Positions 16,038 through 26,370 are shown, numbered from the stretch's first letter. The stretch is 64,000 nucleotides of DNA from Lachnospiraceae bacterium (GCA_015057615.1 SVEA01000102.1:1-64000), one strand, 5' to 3'. The notes: generated from the sequence alone by a model not told the origin. Translations and numbers: made by a program.

Positions 16038-18503
16038 ATGTGTAAACGTAAGATCCACATGATAGGTAATACCCATATAGACCCAGTATGGTTATGGAAA
16101 AAAGCGGAAGGAATGCAGGAGGTGAAATCATCTTTTTCCTCTGCTTTAGACAGAATGAACGAATTTCCTGATTTTAAATTTACAATGAGCAGCATTTCCT
16201 ATTTGGCATGGGTAAAGGAAAACTGCCCTGATTTATTTGAAAGAATTCGGGAGAAAGTAAAGGAAGGAAGATGGGAGATTGCCGGGGCGATGTGGGTAGA
16301 ACCGGATTGTATTCTGCCTGCGGGGGAAAGCTTTGTACGACATTTTCTTTACAGTAAAAGGTTTGTAGAAGAGAACTTTGAGATTGATCCGGTGGTCGGT
16401 TATAATGTCGACAGCTTTGGGCATACATCCAATTTACCCAGTATTCTTGCCGGTTGTGGTATGAAGTATTATCTCTTTAACCGCCCGGATAAGACAAAGC
16501 TTGCAGTTCCTCCTGTTTTTGTATGGAAATCGCCGGATGGAAGTAGTGTAACTGCGGAACGTATCGGTGGCGAATACCTTGCTTGGACAAAGCCGGGGAT
16601 TGCGTATAATTTAAAGGAAAGTAAGGAAGCACTGCATTCCTATGGTTATGACCGCATGGCTGTGTTCTATGGTGTCGGAAATCATGGAGGTGGACCTACC
16701 ATTGATAATATTCGTTCGATCTACGAACTTCGGGAGGAAGACAAAGAGGATGCAATTGATTTTTCGACCATGCGGGAATTCTTTGGTACGGTTGAAAAAG
16801 AACATTTAACAGAATTTCAGGGAGAACTGGGAAGAATATTCATGGGCTGCTATAGCTCGGATAATGAAATTAAGAGGCTAAACCGCCAAGCAGAGTGGAG
16901 TTTGCTTAAAGCAGAGGCAATCGGCGCGATTGCGGTGAAACTAAGCGGCGGAACGTACCGGTATCCGAAGGAAGATATGGAAAGAGCCTGGAAGATGGCT
17001 TTATTCAATCAATTTCATGACATTTTATCCGGAACCAGTATAGAACCAGCACGAAACGAAGCCTGCCAGGAATTTCAGTATGCAATTGCAACTGCAAGGA
17101 ATACGATTGCCAATGGAATCCAAGGAATTGCCAATCATATTGATACCAGAGGAGATGGCTTCCCATTGGTTTTGGTAAATCCGACCGGTAAGGCTTATCA
17201 TGGTGTTCTTTGTACGGATGTCTATGTTTCCTCCGCAGGCCGCAAACAAGTAAGAATGCGGGATACCACAGGAGAAGAAATCCCTTATGCGGAATCTGGA
17301 TATCGTCATAATGAACGGGATGAGGCAAGAAAAAGTATTCTATTTGAAGCTGAGGTTCCTCCTATGGGGTATGCGGTTTACCGGGTTCTTCAGGAAGGAC
17401 CGAGTTTTAAACCAGTAAAAAACCGGATGATGATTGAAAAAAATTTTATATCGAATGGAATTCTTACTGTAACAATCGATGAAAAAACCGGGTGTCCCTC
17501 CTCCATAATAAAAAATGGAATTGAGCTGTTGGCAGACAAAGCCGCTTTCAAAGTATTCTATGATGATCGTGGCGCCTGGGGAGGAGAACTTTTAGAGGAA
17601 AAGTCGGAAGGTATCTTTGAAGCCAGCAATATAAAATTAATCGAAACAAATTTTCTTCGAACGGTTCTGCGCAGTACATTGCTCTATCAAAAATCAGAGC
17701 TGGTAGTGGACTATATCCTAGAAAAAGACAGTGATATTGTTAAAATGAATTGCTCCATACATAATCATGAACGTCATACGGAAATTGCTTTTTGCCTGCC
17801 CGTAGCCGGTAAGAAGCACCAGGTAATAACGGAAACAGCTTTTCTTGCAGAACAGAAAGTGGTAAAGGATGGCACCGAATATTATCAGCATCGCTTTGCC
17901 GACATTACAAATGATAAGGGATTTGGCATTTCTGTTATTAATAATAATGCCTATGGAATGAATCAAAAGGATAACGAATATCGATTAATCATCTCAAGAA
18001 GTGCGATGTTTGCAAGAGGAGAAAGCGGTCCGGTTGATATTACTCCGGACAAAAGGTTTATGGATCAGGGCAGCTGGGATTTTTGCCTGGAGCTATTACC
18101 ACATGAAGAACCGATTCAGAAGCAAAGGTTATTTACGGAAGCGGATTTCCTTCATATGCCAATTGAGCACCTGGGGGATAGTAATCATACGGGGGAGCAC
18201 TGGCTGCGAAAGGAGTCCATGGCTACCGTTACCGGAGCCGGAGTCCAGATATCCTCTTATAAGCTTGCGGAGTGTGAAAAAGGAACGCAAGTATTAAGAC
18301 TTTTTGAATGTGAAGGGATGGAAACGGTCGCTCAGGTGAAGGTGCAAAATACAGCATTTACGGTCCATTTATCTCCTTATCAGGTGAAAACATATCTTAT
18401 TAAGGATGCGATTGTAACAGAAACCAATATGATAGAGAAGAAGGTAGAATTAGCGGAACAGGAAAACGCTGCTTCTACGACCGGAACAGGAATAAAATCT
18501 TAA
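16038..18503 (+). CDS. GH38 alpha-mannosidase
   Basis: This is a cytoplasmic Zn-dependent retaining alpha-mannosidase. The metal motif GNTHIDPVWLW (His13, Asp15) is at the very N-terminus. The nucleophile motif YNVDSFGHTSNLP (Asp125) and the later metal His in FNQFHDILSGTS are all intact. GVGNHGGGPT is a family hallmark. I start at ATG 16038 (821 aa): AGGAGG precedes it by 9 nt, while the track start at 16020 lies upstream of that site. The ~820-aa length matches bacterial GH38 enzymes of the SpGH38/MngB type. It resembles the proteins at 29701 and 51061, so the three are probably paralogues with different linkage preferences. Mannosylglycerate-type substrates cannot be excluded. Confidence 0.9.
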   Translation: MCKRKIHMIGNTHIDPVWLWKKAEGMQEVKSSFSSALDRMNEFPDFKFTMSSISYLAWVKENCPDLFERIREKVKEGRWEIAGAMWVEPDCILPAGESFVRHFLYSKRFVEENFEIDPVVGYNVDSFGHTSNLPSILAGCGMKYYLFNRPDKTKLAVPPVFVWKSPDGSSVTAERIGGEYLAWTKPGIAYNLKESKEALHSYGYDRMAVFYGVGNHGGGPTIDNIRSIYELREEDKEDAIDFSTMREFFGTVEKEHLTEFQGELGRIFMGCYSSDNEIKRLNRQAEWSLLKAEAIGAIAVKLSGGTYRYPKEDMERAWKMALFNQFHDILSGTSIEPARNEACQEFQYAIATARNTIANGIQGIANHIDTRGDGFPLVLVNPTGKAYHGVLCTDVYVSSAGRKQVRMRDTTGEEIPYAESGYRHNERDEARKSILFEAEVPPMGYAVYRVLQEGPSFKPVKNRMMIEKNFISNGILTVTIDEKTGCPSSIIKNGIELLADKAAFKVFYDDRGAWGGELLEEKSEGIFEASNIKLIETNFLRTVLRSTLLYQKSELVVDYILEKDSDIVKMNCSIHNHERHTEIAFCLPVAGKKHQVITETAFLAEQKVVKDGTEYYQHRFADITNDKGFGISVINNNAYGMNQKDNEYRLIISRSAMFARGESGPVDITPDKRFMDQGSWDFCLELLPHEEPIQKQRLFTEADFLHMPIEHLGDSNHTGEHWLRKESMATVTGAGVQISSYKLAECEKGTQVLRLFECEGMETVAQVKVQNTAFTVHLSPYQVKTYLIKDAIVTETNMIEKKVELAEQENAASTTGTGIKS

Positions 18504-18577
18504 AAAAGAACGTTAATAAGTTTGTTTATATACCAAAGATAAAGTGCTAACACATTGAACAGGAGGATAATATCAAC

Positions 18578-20671
18578 ATGGAAAATACGAAGGATAGCAA
18601 TCAAAAAAATTCGAATAAGCTGGCCAGCCTAAGAGGTTACCTGCATAAGTTGAATGGAATATGGTTCAAATTATTGCTTTCCATATTAATTCCGGTAATC
18701 TTTATGGCTGCTTTTGGAGTGGTATCTTATGAAAAATCATCCCATGCGATTATTGCAAATTATGAGAAAAGTACCATGGATACTCTCAATGCAATCAGTG
18801 ATTACCTGAAGCTGGGACTCGAATCCGTAGCGGGTAAATCCCTGGAATTCATGAATAGTAATAGTGTTACAGCTTATTATAATCGAGGCAAGGCAGGACT
18901 TTCTACTTCAACCGAGGAGGTTAAGCTGCTGCAGCCTCTGGGAGAGGACATTATTATTGCCCAGGGAGCAAATACTTTTATTCAGGATATCCATGTCTTT
19001 GGCAAAACAGGAATCGGTGTTTCAACGGAATCAGCACCTTCGGAAGATATCTATACAAGATATCTGCAATCCGAGGAAGGCAAAGCAATTACAGAGGCAC
19101 AAGAACGCTATCAATGGGTAGGAGAGCATAAATTTATCGATGAAATGTTTCAAGTAAAGTCAGAGGAATATGCTCTGTCAATGATACGTAAGATGGCATA
19201 TGATAACGGCTTTATCATTATGGATGTATCAAAAGCGGAAATTGTGAATATGCTTTCCCAGTTTAATTATGGAAAGGGTAGTGTGATTGGCTTTGTTACA
19301 GCAGATGGTAGAGAAACTCTAACTAATGCCAAAGAGGACAGTGTATTTACAAAACTACCTTACTTTCAAAAATCGGTTGCCGGAGATACCTTGAGCGGTT
19401 ATTCCTATGAGACCTATCTCGGTAAGGATTACCTCTATCTCTATAAAAAGATAGGAGATACCGGTGCTGTTATCTGCGCCTTGATTCCGGAGGGTACTAT
19501 TATCCGGCAGGCAAAAGAAATAAAAAGCCTAAATATAGTTTTTGTAACTCTGGCCGGTATTTTTGCAATTGGCATAGGTACGACAATTGCTGGTGGAATC
19601 GCTGCTGCCATTAAGAAACTAATGAAAAACATGTCCTTAGCGGCACAGGGGGATTTAACGATTACGTTTGATACAAAACGTAAGGATGAATTCCGGTTAT
19701 TAACCACTAGTCTTTCCGATATGGTTGGCGGTATGCGTAATCTGGTTGGACAGGCGGTAGAGGTAGGGGGTAAAGTAAGCGGCTCTGCAGAAATGCTTTC
19801 TTCAACCTCGGAGAGTATATTGGGGGATACCAAGGGCATCTCTGCAACGATTGATGAGATTGAAAAGGGGGTTGTTCAACAGGCCTCCGATACCGAACAC
19901 GGTTTAAACCAAATGATGAATCTTTCGAATAAAATAAATCAGGTTTATGACAGCACCTATAAGATAGAGCAAATTGCAACCGATGCCAAAACAGTGATTG
20001 ATAAAGGTATCGTTACGGTGGATGAATTAAATAATAAATCCAGAGCGACTACGGAAATCACGAATATTGTCATATCGGAAATTGAGGCACTTAAAGAGCA
20101 AACCCATACGATTGGAAGTTTTGTAAAGATTATTAATGAAATTGCGGCACAGACGAATCTACTGTCCTTAAATGCATCCATAGAAGCCGCAAGAGCTGGG
20201 GAAGCAGGACGGGGATTCGCTGTGGTGGCGGAAGAAATCCGAAAATTAGCGGATGGGGTTTTAAATGCAGCTAAGGAAATCCAAAGTATTGTAACCAAAA
20301 TACAGGATAAAACCAAAACAACCGTAGACGCTGCAAAGCAAGCGGAAAATATTGTGGAGTCGCAGGCCGAGTCTCTAAGTAAAACGGTAAACTCCTATAA
20401 AGATATTAATCAATATGTAGGTAATCTTGTAGGCAATCTAAATAACATTTCCGTTGGCGTTAAGGAAATCGAAGCGGCGAAAGAGGATACGTTGGAAGTA
20501 ATTCGAAGCATTTCCGCTGTAGCGCAGCAGACAGCTGCTTCCTCGGAGGAAGTCAGTGCTACGGCAAACAATCAGATCGGTTCGGTGGAACATTTAAGCC
20601 AATCTGCGGAAGAGCTTGCGGAAAATGCCAAGAAGCTTGAGAAAGCGATTCAATTGTTTCGGATTGATTAA
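18578..20671 (+). CDS. Methyl-accepting chemotaxis protein
   Basis: This is a transmembrane chemoreceptor. TM1 ([23 protein letters not shown]) is near residues 30-52. An extracytoplasmic sensor of about 260 residues, possibly a Cache-type fold, follows. TM2 ([23 protein letters not shown]) is near 318-340, then a HAMP region and a cytoplasmic coiled coil with the conserved tip [38 protein letters not shown]. The start ATG has AGGAGG 11 nt upstream. It lies 74 nt after a GH38 gene and 20 nt before a GH32 gene on the same strand, so it is probably co-expressed with glycan catabolism. The likely role is to direct swimming towards the glycan or the ligand-loaded binding protein. No other chemotaxis or flagellar genes are present here. 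Confidence 0.93.
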   Translation: MENTKDSNQKNSNKLASLRGYLHKLNGIWFKLLLSILIPVIFMAAFGVVSYEKSSHAIIANYEKSTMDTLNAISDYLKLGLESVAGKSLEFMNSNSVTAYYNRGKAGLSTSTEEVKLLQPLGEDIIIAQGANTFIQDIHVFGKTGIGVSTESAPSEDIYTRYLQSEEGKAITEAQERYQWVGEHKFIDEMFQVKSEEYALSMIRKMAYDNGFIIMDVSKAEIVNMLSQFNYGKGSVIGFVTADGRETLTNAKEDSVFTKLPYFQKSVAGDTLSGYSYETYLGKDYLYLYKKIGDTGAVICALIPEGTIIRQAKEIKSLNIVFVTLAGIFAIGIGTTIAGGIAAAIKKLMKNMSLAAQGDLTITFDTKRKDEFRLLTTSLSDMVGGMRNLVGQAVEVGGKVSGSAEMLSSTSESILGDTKGISATIDEIEKGVVQQASDTEHGLNQMMNLSNKINQVYDSTYKIEQIATDAKTVIDKGIVTVDELNNKSRATTEITNIVISEIEALKEQTHTIGSFVKIINEIAAQTNLLSLNASIEAARAGEAGRGFAVVAEEIRKLADGVLNAAKEIQSIVTKIQDKTKTTVDAAKQAENIVESQAESLSKTVNSYKDINQYVGNLVGNLNNISVGVKEIEAAKEDTLEVIRSISAVAQQTAASSEEVSATANNQIGSVEHLSQSAEELAENAKKLEKAIQLFRID

Positions 20672-20691
20672 TTCAGAGAAAGGATAACAAA

Positions 20692-22401
20692 ATGGATTTT
20701 CTTCTTGAAAAAAGGTATCTTTGCTTTCCAATAAAATGTGGAGCAAAACCTGTGAAAACCAGATTAATGCTGCCGGATTATACGATTGTGGTTAGCTTAG
20801 AACTTACCAGGGAGGAGCCGGATTTCTGGGTATACTATGATGCTCTTTTTACTATGGGGCAAACCATACGGATCCTCCATGAAGGAGAAAAAGATGATTT
20901 AAGAGCGGAAAATACTTGTGTGTTTCGTGATAGACCGATTGAAAAAACGCCGATCTATCGGGAAGAGCATAGACCAAGGTATCATTTCACGAATGCAAGA
21001 GGCTGGATTAATGATCCCAACGGTTTGCTTTATAAGGATGGAACCTACCATATGTTTTACCAGCTTAATAATTATGGAAGTCGCTGGTATGACAAAGGGT
21101 GGGGACATGCAAAAAGTATGAATCTATTCGATTGGGAAATCCTGCCTCCAGCCTTATATGCAGATGATAGCGGATATGCGATTTCCGGTAGTGCGTTGTT
21201 TGATCCGGACAATAAAGCAGGCTTTGGTAAGGATACATGGATATTAATGTACTCCTCGAGATATGGCGGCGAACCAGAGAAAGGACAGTTTCAAAATATC
21301 GCATATAGTGCTGATGGCAGAATTTTTCGCAAATATTCGGGGAATCCGATTATAAAAGATACGGCAACGATCAATTTCCGCGATCCGAAAGTTTTCTGGC
21401 ATGAGCCCTTCGGCCATTTTGTAATGGTTTTAGCATGCGGGGAAGAAATCCGTTTTTATCGATCACTGGATCTAAAGAATTGGGATTTGTCCAGTGTTTT
21501 GGAGGATACGCTGATCAATCCCCAGCATAAGGTGTATGAGTGCCCGGAACTTATGGAATATCAAATTGAGGGGGAAAACAATACCCGTTGGGTATTATCG
21601 GTAAGTATCGATGGGTTTCGGCGGGTATTACATATCATCGGCGATTTTGACGGTAGAAGCTTTGTCTACGATCCATCTCAAAAATTACAATGGGCGGACT
21701 ATGGAAAAGATTTTTATGCGGCGGTAGCGTGGAATCCGCAATATGAAATGGCAGGAAGAAAGCTGTGGATTGGATGGATGTGCTTTTGGCCTTATGCAAG
21801 AGAATGTCCGAAATTGGAAGGTTGGATGGGAGCATTTACCGTTCCCAGGGAGCTTCGTCTCGTGAGGCATGAGAATGGAAAACTATACATTCACCAAAAT
21901 CCGGCAAAGGAAATAGAAGAACTAAAGCAGGAAGCGATAAACACGAAAAACCAGGTTGCATTACCTAGTAATACAGCATATCGGCTGCCTGGCGGTGAAG
22001 CATTTTCCCTTAACTTGGAGCTGAATAAGCAGGACGGAGAAACGGGTAATGCAGATATCCTTCTGCATTATGAAAGTGGTGAAACGGTAACCATTCATCT
22101 GGACTTCTTACAGAACCTTCTTCAAATGGATCGTTCCGATTGTAATCGGATTAAGCTTGGGTCATGGTTTACAGAACCACTGACAGCACCCCTAAGCAAT
22201 CGTAATACCATACAAATTCAGCTTCTTATCGATAAAGGATCCATTGAGCTATTTTTGTATGATGGGCGAACCTGCTTAACTGCGTTGTGTTTTCCGGAAA
22301 AACATTCCTGCAGCTTAGAATTCTATAATTATTGTGAGAATGAAATAATACTAAATAATATAACCCTAAATCCAATTCGTCGGGCAAAATGGACGTATTG
22401 A
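20692..22401 (+). CDS. GH32 beta-fructosidase
   Basis: This is a family 32 glycoside hydrolase acting on beta-fructofuranosides (sucrose, levan or inulin type). The three catalytic motifs are intact: WINDPNG (nucleophile Asp108), FRDPKVF (transition-state Asp231) and YECPEL (acid/base Glu286). About 95 residues precede the five-bladed propeller and may form a small N-terminal domain. A C-terminal beta-sandwich ends the protein. The absence of a signal peptide points to intracellular cleavage of imported oligosaccharides rather than polymer attack. AAAGGA lies 8 nt before the ATG. Its presence among mannosidase genes, together with sucrose phosphorylase and GH36, suggests that the locus also handles plant sucrose-family sugars. 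Exact specificity cannot be assigned. Confidence 0.88.
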   Translation: MDFLLEKRYLCFPIKCGAKPVKTRLMLPDYTIVVSLELTREEPDFWVYYDALFTMGQTIRILHEGEKDDLRAENTCVFRDRPIEKTPIYREEHRPRYHFTNARGWINDPNGLLYKDGTYHMFYQLNNYGSRWYDKGWGHAKSMNLFDWEILPPALYADDSGYAISGSALFDPDNKAGFGKDTWILMYSSRYGGEPEKGQFQNIAYSADGRIFRKYSGNPIIKDTATINFRDPKVFWHEPFGHFVMVLACGEEIRFYRSLDLKNWDLSSVLEDTLINPQHKVYECPELMEYQIEGENNTRWVLSVSIDGFRRVLHIIGDFDGRSFVYDPSQKLQWADYGKDFYAAVAWNPQYEMAGRKLWIGWMCFWPYARECPKLEGWMGAFTVPRELRLVRHENGKLYIHQNPAKEIEELKQEAINTKNQVALPSNTAYRLPGGEAFSLNLELNKQDGETGNADILLHYESGETVTIHLDFLQNLLQMDRSDCNRIKLGSWFTEPLTAPLSNRNTIQIQLLIDKGSIELFLYDGRTCLTALCFPEKHSCSLEFYNYCENEIILNNITLNPIRRAKWTY

Positions 22402-22423
22402 TACTTGTTTAAGGAGAAAACTT

Positions 22424-23041
22424 ATGCTTGAAGATTTCTACAAATCTTATTGTGAAAGCCTATATGAAACGCTGCAGAAGATTAACAGCAGCCAGATGAA
22501 GATACTTATACAGAAAATAGACGATGCATATCAGAATTATAAGCAGGTCTTTGTTCTCGGCAATGGAGGAAGTGCGGCTTGTGCTTCCCATTGGGTTTGT
22601 GATTTCGGTAAGGGGATTAACACAGAAAAAGGGAAACGGATGAAGATATTCTCCCTCTCGGATAATGCTTCTATTCTGACAGCTCTTGGTAATGATATAT
22701 CCTATGATGATGTCTTTTGCTATCAGCTGAAGAACTTAGCGGTGCAGAAAGACCTTGTAATCTTCTTGTCCGTATCCGGTAATTCGAAGAATTTACTTAA
22801 GGCAGCGGATTATTGTAACGGTATCGGGTGTGATACCGTCTCCATAATCGGAAATTATCATGGAGAGCTAGGCAAACGCACAAAATTAAATATAACCTTA
22901 CAATCCCAGAATTATGGAATTGTGGAGGACATTCATCTGATCATAAACCACATTCTTTCTCAATATATGAAGCAGCGGAATCTGCAGCTCGATGAGATAC
23001 TGAATAGGAAAGATGGAAAGGAAGCTAATGTATGCTGCTAG
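22424..23041 (+). CDS. SIS-domain sugar phosphate isomerase (GmhA-like), copy A
   Basis: This single SIS-domain protein of 205 aa resembles sedoheptulose-7-phosphate isomerase. The phosphate-binding SIS signatures are present: FVLGNGGSAACASHWVCDFGKG near residue 44 and FLSVSGNSKNLLKAAD near residue 108. The C-terminal helix EDIHLIINHILSQY carries the usual catalytic-type residues. It follows GH32 by 22 nt and its end overlaps the next ROK kinase gene by 10 nt. The same SIS-ROK arrangement recurs at 35453-37053. Because no lipopolysaccharide heptose genes are near, I infer a catabolic aldose-ketose phosphate isomerase or deaminase-like role, for example on mannose-6-phosphate. That role is unproven. 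Confidence 0.75.
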   Translation: MLEDFYKSYCESLYETLQKINSSQMKILIQKIDDAYQNYKQVFVLGNGGSAACASHWVCDFGKGINTEKGKRMKIFSLSDNASILTALGNDISYDDVFCYQLKNLAVQKDLVIFLSVSGNSKNLLKAADYCNGIGCDTVSIIGNYHGELGKRTKLNITLQSQNYGIVEDIHLIINHILSQYMKQRNLQLDEILNRKDGKEANVCC

Positions 23042-24000
23042 GTGCAATTGATATCGGAGGAACCAAAACCTTAGTCGGTATTGTACATACCACGGGTAGG
23101 ATTCTCACGAAGCGACAGGTTTCCACCGATACCACTAGTCTATCCTCTTGGCTAAAGGTATGTTCCGATATGCTAAGGGAATGTACAATGGAGATTAGCT
23201 GTACGATGCAGGATTTACTGGGGATCGGGATAAATCTTCCGGGTATGGTGGATATCAAACAGGGGCATTTGCTGCGATGCTCCTACCCGGGATGGGAGAA
23301 GTTCCCGGTTAAGAAGAGAATGGTAGGCTTAACCGGCATAGATAATATATATGTTGATAATGATGTTAACTCCTGTGCCATAGGGGAAATGCATTTTGGT
23401 TTTCAAAATACCTATCGAAATTTCCTATGGATAACCGTAAGCACTGGGATTGGAGGAGCGATTGTAAGTGACGGCTGTTTAATCCGAGGAGCTTTAGGAT
23501 GTGCCGGTGAGATAGGCCATACCAAGGTAGAATATGACAAGCCTGCCCTCTGTGCTTGCGGCCAGGTGGGATGCCTGGAAGCACATGCATCCGGAACAGC
23601 AATTACAAGAGAAGTTCAAAGAAATGCCTTGATAGATCCGGCCTTTCATAAACATTTTATCGATATGGGAGAACCTTTGGATGCGAAAGGATGTGCTGTG
23701 CTTGCCCGCAATGGGGATGAAACCGCCTTGTCGATTTATCAGGCGGCAGCCAGAGCTTTAGGGCGGGGAATTGGAAATGCGGTTAACCTTTTTAATCCGG
23801 AAGCTGTCATTTTTGGCGGCGGAGTAGGAAATTCATTGGATATTATTAAGCCAAAGTTTCTGCATGTCTTAAACCAAACCGTGAATCCAGCCTTGCTTCC
23901 GGTTGAAATTGTGCAATCAAAACTTGGATACCAAGCTGCGCTTATCGGGGCGGCTGCTTTGGTAGTAGATTATAATGGGAATAGAACATTGGATTGTTAA
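23032..24000 (+). CDS. ROK-family sugar kinase with zinc motif
   Basis: This ATP-dependent hexose kinase of the ROK family has 322 aa. The N-terminal phosphate loop is LGAIDIGGTKTLVGIV. The mid-protein ATP motif is VSTGIGGAIVSDGCLIRGALGCAGEIGHTKV. The ROK zinc-binding signature CACGQVGCLEAHASG is complete. Its start lies 10 nt inside the end of the SIS gene, implying translational coupling. Likely substrates are glucose, mannose, fructose or N-acetylhexosamine released in the cytosol. The adjacent SIS protein suggests that the two act in sequence. A hairpin follows the gene at 24021. Its paralogue at 36085 lacks the zinc motif, so the two kinases probably differ in substrate. Confidence 0.88.
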   Translation: MLLGAIDIGGTKTLVGIVHTTGRILTKRQVSTDTTSLSSWLKVCSDMLRECTMEISCTMQDLLGIGINLPGMVDIKQGHLLRCSYPGWEKFPVKKRMVGLTGIDNIYVDNDVNSCAIGEMHFGFQNTYRNFLWITVSTGIGGAIVSDGCLIRGALGCAGEIGHTKVEYDKPALCACGQVGCLEAHASGTAITREVQRNALIDPAFHKHFIDMGEPLDAKGCAVLARNGDETALSIYQAAARALGRGIGNAVNLFNPEAVIFGGGVGNSLDIIKPKFLHVLNQTVNPALLPVEIVQSKLGYQAALIGAAALVVDYNGNRTLDC

Positions 24001-24020
24001 ACTTGGGCATCAGGAGTGAA

Positions 24021-24045
24021 GGTTGAAAAAACAAGTTTTTTAACC
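24021..24045 (+). other. Hairpin between ROK kinase and glycyl radical enzyme genes
   Basis: GGTTGAAAAAAC pairs with GTTTTTTAACC with one bulged G and a very short loop. It could be a weak terminator or attenuator limiting read-through into the glycyl radical enzyme gene, but it lacks a T run beyond the stem. Confidence 0.35.
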
Positions 24046-24075
24046 ATAAGATTTTGCCTTAGTTAGCAAGGTTGT

Positions 24076-26349
24076 ATGAAACATTTGGCACAAAAACTTA
24101 ATAATGTGCAAAATACAAACGCAGGAATGGATATAAAAATGGTGAAATATAAATTTGAAAAATTATTTACGAAAACCTTTCAAGAACATCAAAAGGATCC
24201 AGTTCCGATCAGGGAAGCTGCCTGCTTAAGAGTACAGTTTCCTGCGATTTTGGAACCGATTCCGGAAGATCTCTATATTGTAGGAGGTGCAAAATACCAT
24301 CCGATCGGCTTCTCTCCGAAGGATGCGGAGGATTTTGGATACTACTGCAGAACCAAAGAGCTGGAACAGCTTAGGAAGGAGGAAACCGATCCAGAGGAAA
24401 GAAAAGAGCTGGAACTGCTTCTGGAATTTTGGAGGGAGAATCAAAGCCGGTATAAGACGAGAAAGGCATATCCAAAGGAAGTTAAAAAAAGGCTTGCCAG
24501 TGATGATTTAAACGATATTTATCCGGCCTATCCCCTCTATCGTATGACCGGCTGCATCATTGACTATGATAAACTGTTACAACTTGGGATACCCGGAATT
24601 AAGAAAGAAATATCCGAATATGCCAAACAGGAAAACAATCCCCTCTACGGCGCAATGCTGGAAGCCTTAGAAATCTTAAAGGATAGCTTGCAATTCTATG
24701 CAGATCAATGTGAGGAGAAGAAAGCATACGTTTCAAAGGAAAGAGCATCCCAGCTGCAGGAAATGAGGGAAAATCTTATCTTTCTTAAAAATAATGCTCC
24801 TGAAACATTTCATCAGGCAGCACAGCTTGCATGGCTTTATTCCATCCTTGCGCATACCCTGGATTATGGCCGGATGGATGTATATTTAGGAGATTTTCTG
24901 GAGAGGGATCAAAAGAAAGGAATTCTTAGCGAGGAGAAAGCCTTCCAAATTATTCAATCGATTTGGAGGCTCATCGCAGATAAAAAAACGGTGGTACATG
25001 GAAGAGTTATGCTTGGAGGAAGGGATAGAAGAAACCCGAAGGCTGCCGATCATTTTGCAATCCTTGCTATGGAAGCTTCGAAGGCTCAGCGCCGTATGGA
25101 ACCGCAGCTGTCCTTGCGCTGCTATAGGGGAATGAGCGAGGAGGTATTGAAAAAGGCAATGGAAACTATCGCTGACGGAACTACCTTCCCAATTCTATAC
25201 AACGATGATTGCAATATACCCAATGTTCAAAAGGCATTTTCTGTATCTGAGGAAGAAGCACAGGAGTATTATCCCTATGGTTGCGGAGAGTATGTTCTTG
25301 GACATCGTAGTTTTGGGTCTGCAAATGGCGTTATTAATCTGGCACGGATACTGGAACTGACATTGTATAATGGCTGTACTGCTTCTGGAAAACGGATCGG
25401 TCTACCAACCGGTGAACCGGAAAAATTTCATTCCTTTGATGAGCTTTATGCAGCTTATCTTAAGCAGCTGGAATACTATATACAGCCGCTGGCAATCCAG
25501 GAGAAGATCGAATATGAAATTGCCGGGAGTACCGGCAGCTTCCTATACTTAAGTATGCTATATGATGACTGCATCAAACGGGGAAAATCTATTTTTGACG
25601 GAGGAATCCGCTATCTGGGAGGTACGCTTGAGACGTATGGAAATATTACAACCTCAGATAGTTTAACCGCAATCAATGAAATGGTATATCAGAAAAAACA
25701 GCTATCCATGAAGCAGCTAAAAGAAATTTTAAAGCAAAATTATCAAGGGAATGAAGCGGTTAGACGTACCCTAATACAGGTAGTAAAATATGGAAACGAT
25801 AATAAAAAGGCAGATAACATGGCAGTAAGGCTGCATCAGGATCTAGGTAGGCTGGTATCCGAGCAAGCGGACAAGGTGGGACTAACAAGCTATCTTCCGG
25901 TGCTTATTAATAATGATCATAATGTCATCTTAGGACGAACTACCGGAGCTACACCGGATGGAAGAGTCGCGGGCAGTCCACTAACCAATGCGAATAGTCC
26001 AAGTGGAGGCAGTGATAAAAATGGTATCACAGCATTACTTAATTCCATGACCAGATTAAATGGAGATAATAATGCTGGAATGGTACAGAATATTCGGCTG
26101 GGAAAAGGAATGTTCCTTGAGTACCTGGATAAAACGGAGATTCTGATTAAAACCTATTTTCAGAAGGGCGGTACTCAGCTGATGATTACCGTTGCAAGTA
26201 CGAAAGACCTAAAGGATGCTATGGTTCATCCGGAGCTTTATTCCAATCTGTTTGTACGTGTTGGTGGGTATAGCGGTCGTTTCATTAGTCTCCCAAGGGA
26301 TGTTCAATTGGATATTCTTCGTCGAACCACGTATGAAGGGGAGGAATGA
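24076..26349 (+). CDS. Glycyl radical enzyme of unknown reaction (pyruvate formate-lyase superfamily)
   Basis: At 757 aa the protein fits the family. The C-terminal glycyl radical motif RVGGYSGRFISLPRDVQLDILRRT is intact (radical Gly731, before Tyr732). The thiyl site is YYPYGCGEYVLGHRS, with Cys403 and a Glu two residues later. This CxE pattern is shared with eliminase/dehydratase-type members (usually GCVEP), whereas pyruvate formate-lyase has two adjacent cysteines. GCGEY is not a motif I can tie to a known activity. The radical-SAM activating enzyme these proteins require is not in the window. The ribosome binding site is weak, so the start could be 24127 or 24139 instead. It sits between a SIS-ROK pair and a racemase-like/FGGY kinase/aldolase run. 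The substrate is probably a sugar, polyol or sugar acid from the glycan pathway, by inference only. Confidence 0.85.
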   Translation: MKHLAQKLNNVQNTNAGMDIKMVKYKFEKLFTKTFQEHQKDPVPIREAACLRVQFPAILEPIPEDLYIVGGAKYHPIGFSPKDAEDFGYYCRTKELEQLRKEETDPEERKELELLLEFWRENQSRYKTRKAYPKEVKKRLASDDLNDIYPAYPLYRMTGCIIDYDKLLQLGIPGIKKEISEYAKQENNPLYGAMLEALEILKDSLQFYADQCEEKKAYVSKERASQLQEMRENLIFLKNNAPETFHQAAQLAWLYSILAHTLDYGRMDVYLGDFLERDQKKGILSEEKAFQIIQSIWRLIADKKTVVHGRVMLGGRDRRNPKAADHFAILAMEASKAQRRMEPQLSLRCYRGMSEEVLKKAMETIADGTTFPILYNDDCNIPNVQKAFSVSEEEAQEYYPYGCGEYVLGHRSFGSANGVINLARILELTLYNGCTASGKRIGLPTGEPEKFHSFDELYAAYLKQLEYYIQPLAIQEKIEYEIAGSTGSFLYLSMLYDDCIKRGKSIFDGGIRYLGGTLETYGNITTSDSLTAINEMVYQKKQLSMKQLKEILKQNYQGNEAVRRTLIQVVKYGNDNKKADNMAVRLHQDLGRLVSEQADKVGLTSYLPVLINNDHNVILGRTTGATPDGRVAGSPLTNANSPSGGSDKNGITALLNSMTRLNGDNNAGMVQNIRLGKGMFLEYLDKTEILIKTYFQKGGTQLMITVASTKDLKDAMVHPELYSNLFVRVGGYSGRFISLPRDVQLDILRRTTYEGEE

Positions 26350-26370
26350 ATAGAAATCGATAGGCTTCTG

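Noticed and set aside
19441-20316. Minus-strand frames of 132 and 119 aa
   Set aside because: They are antisense to the conserved chemoreceptor signalling domain, and their composition follows the opposite strand.
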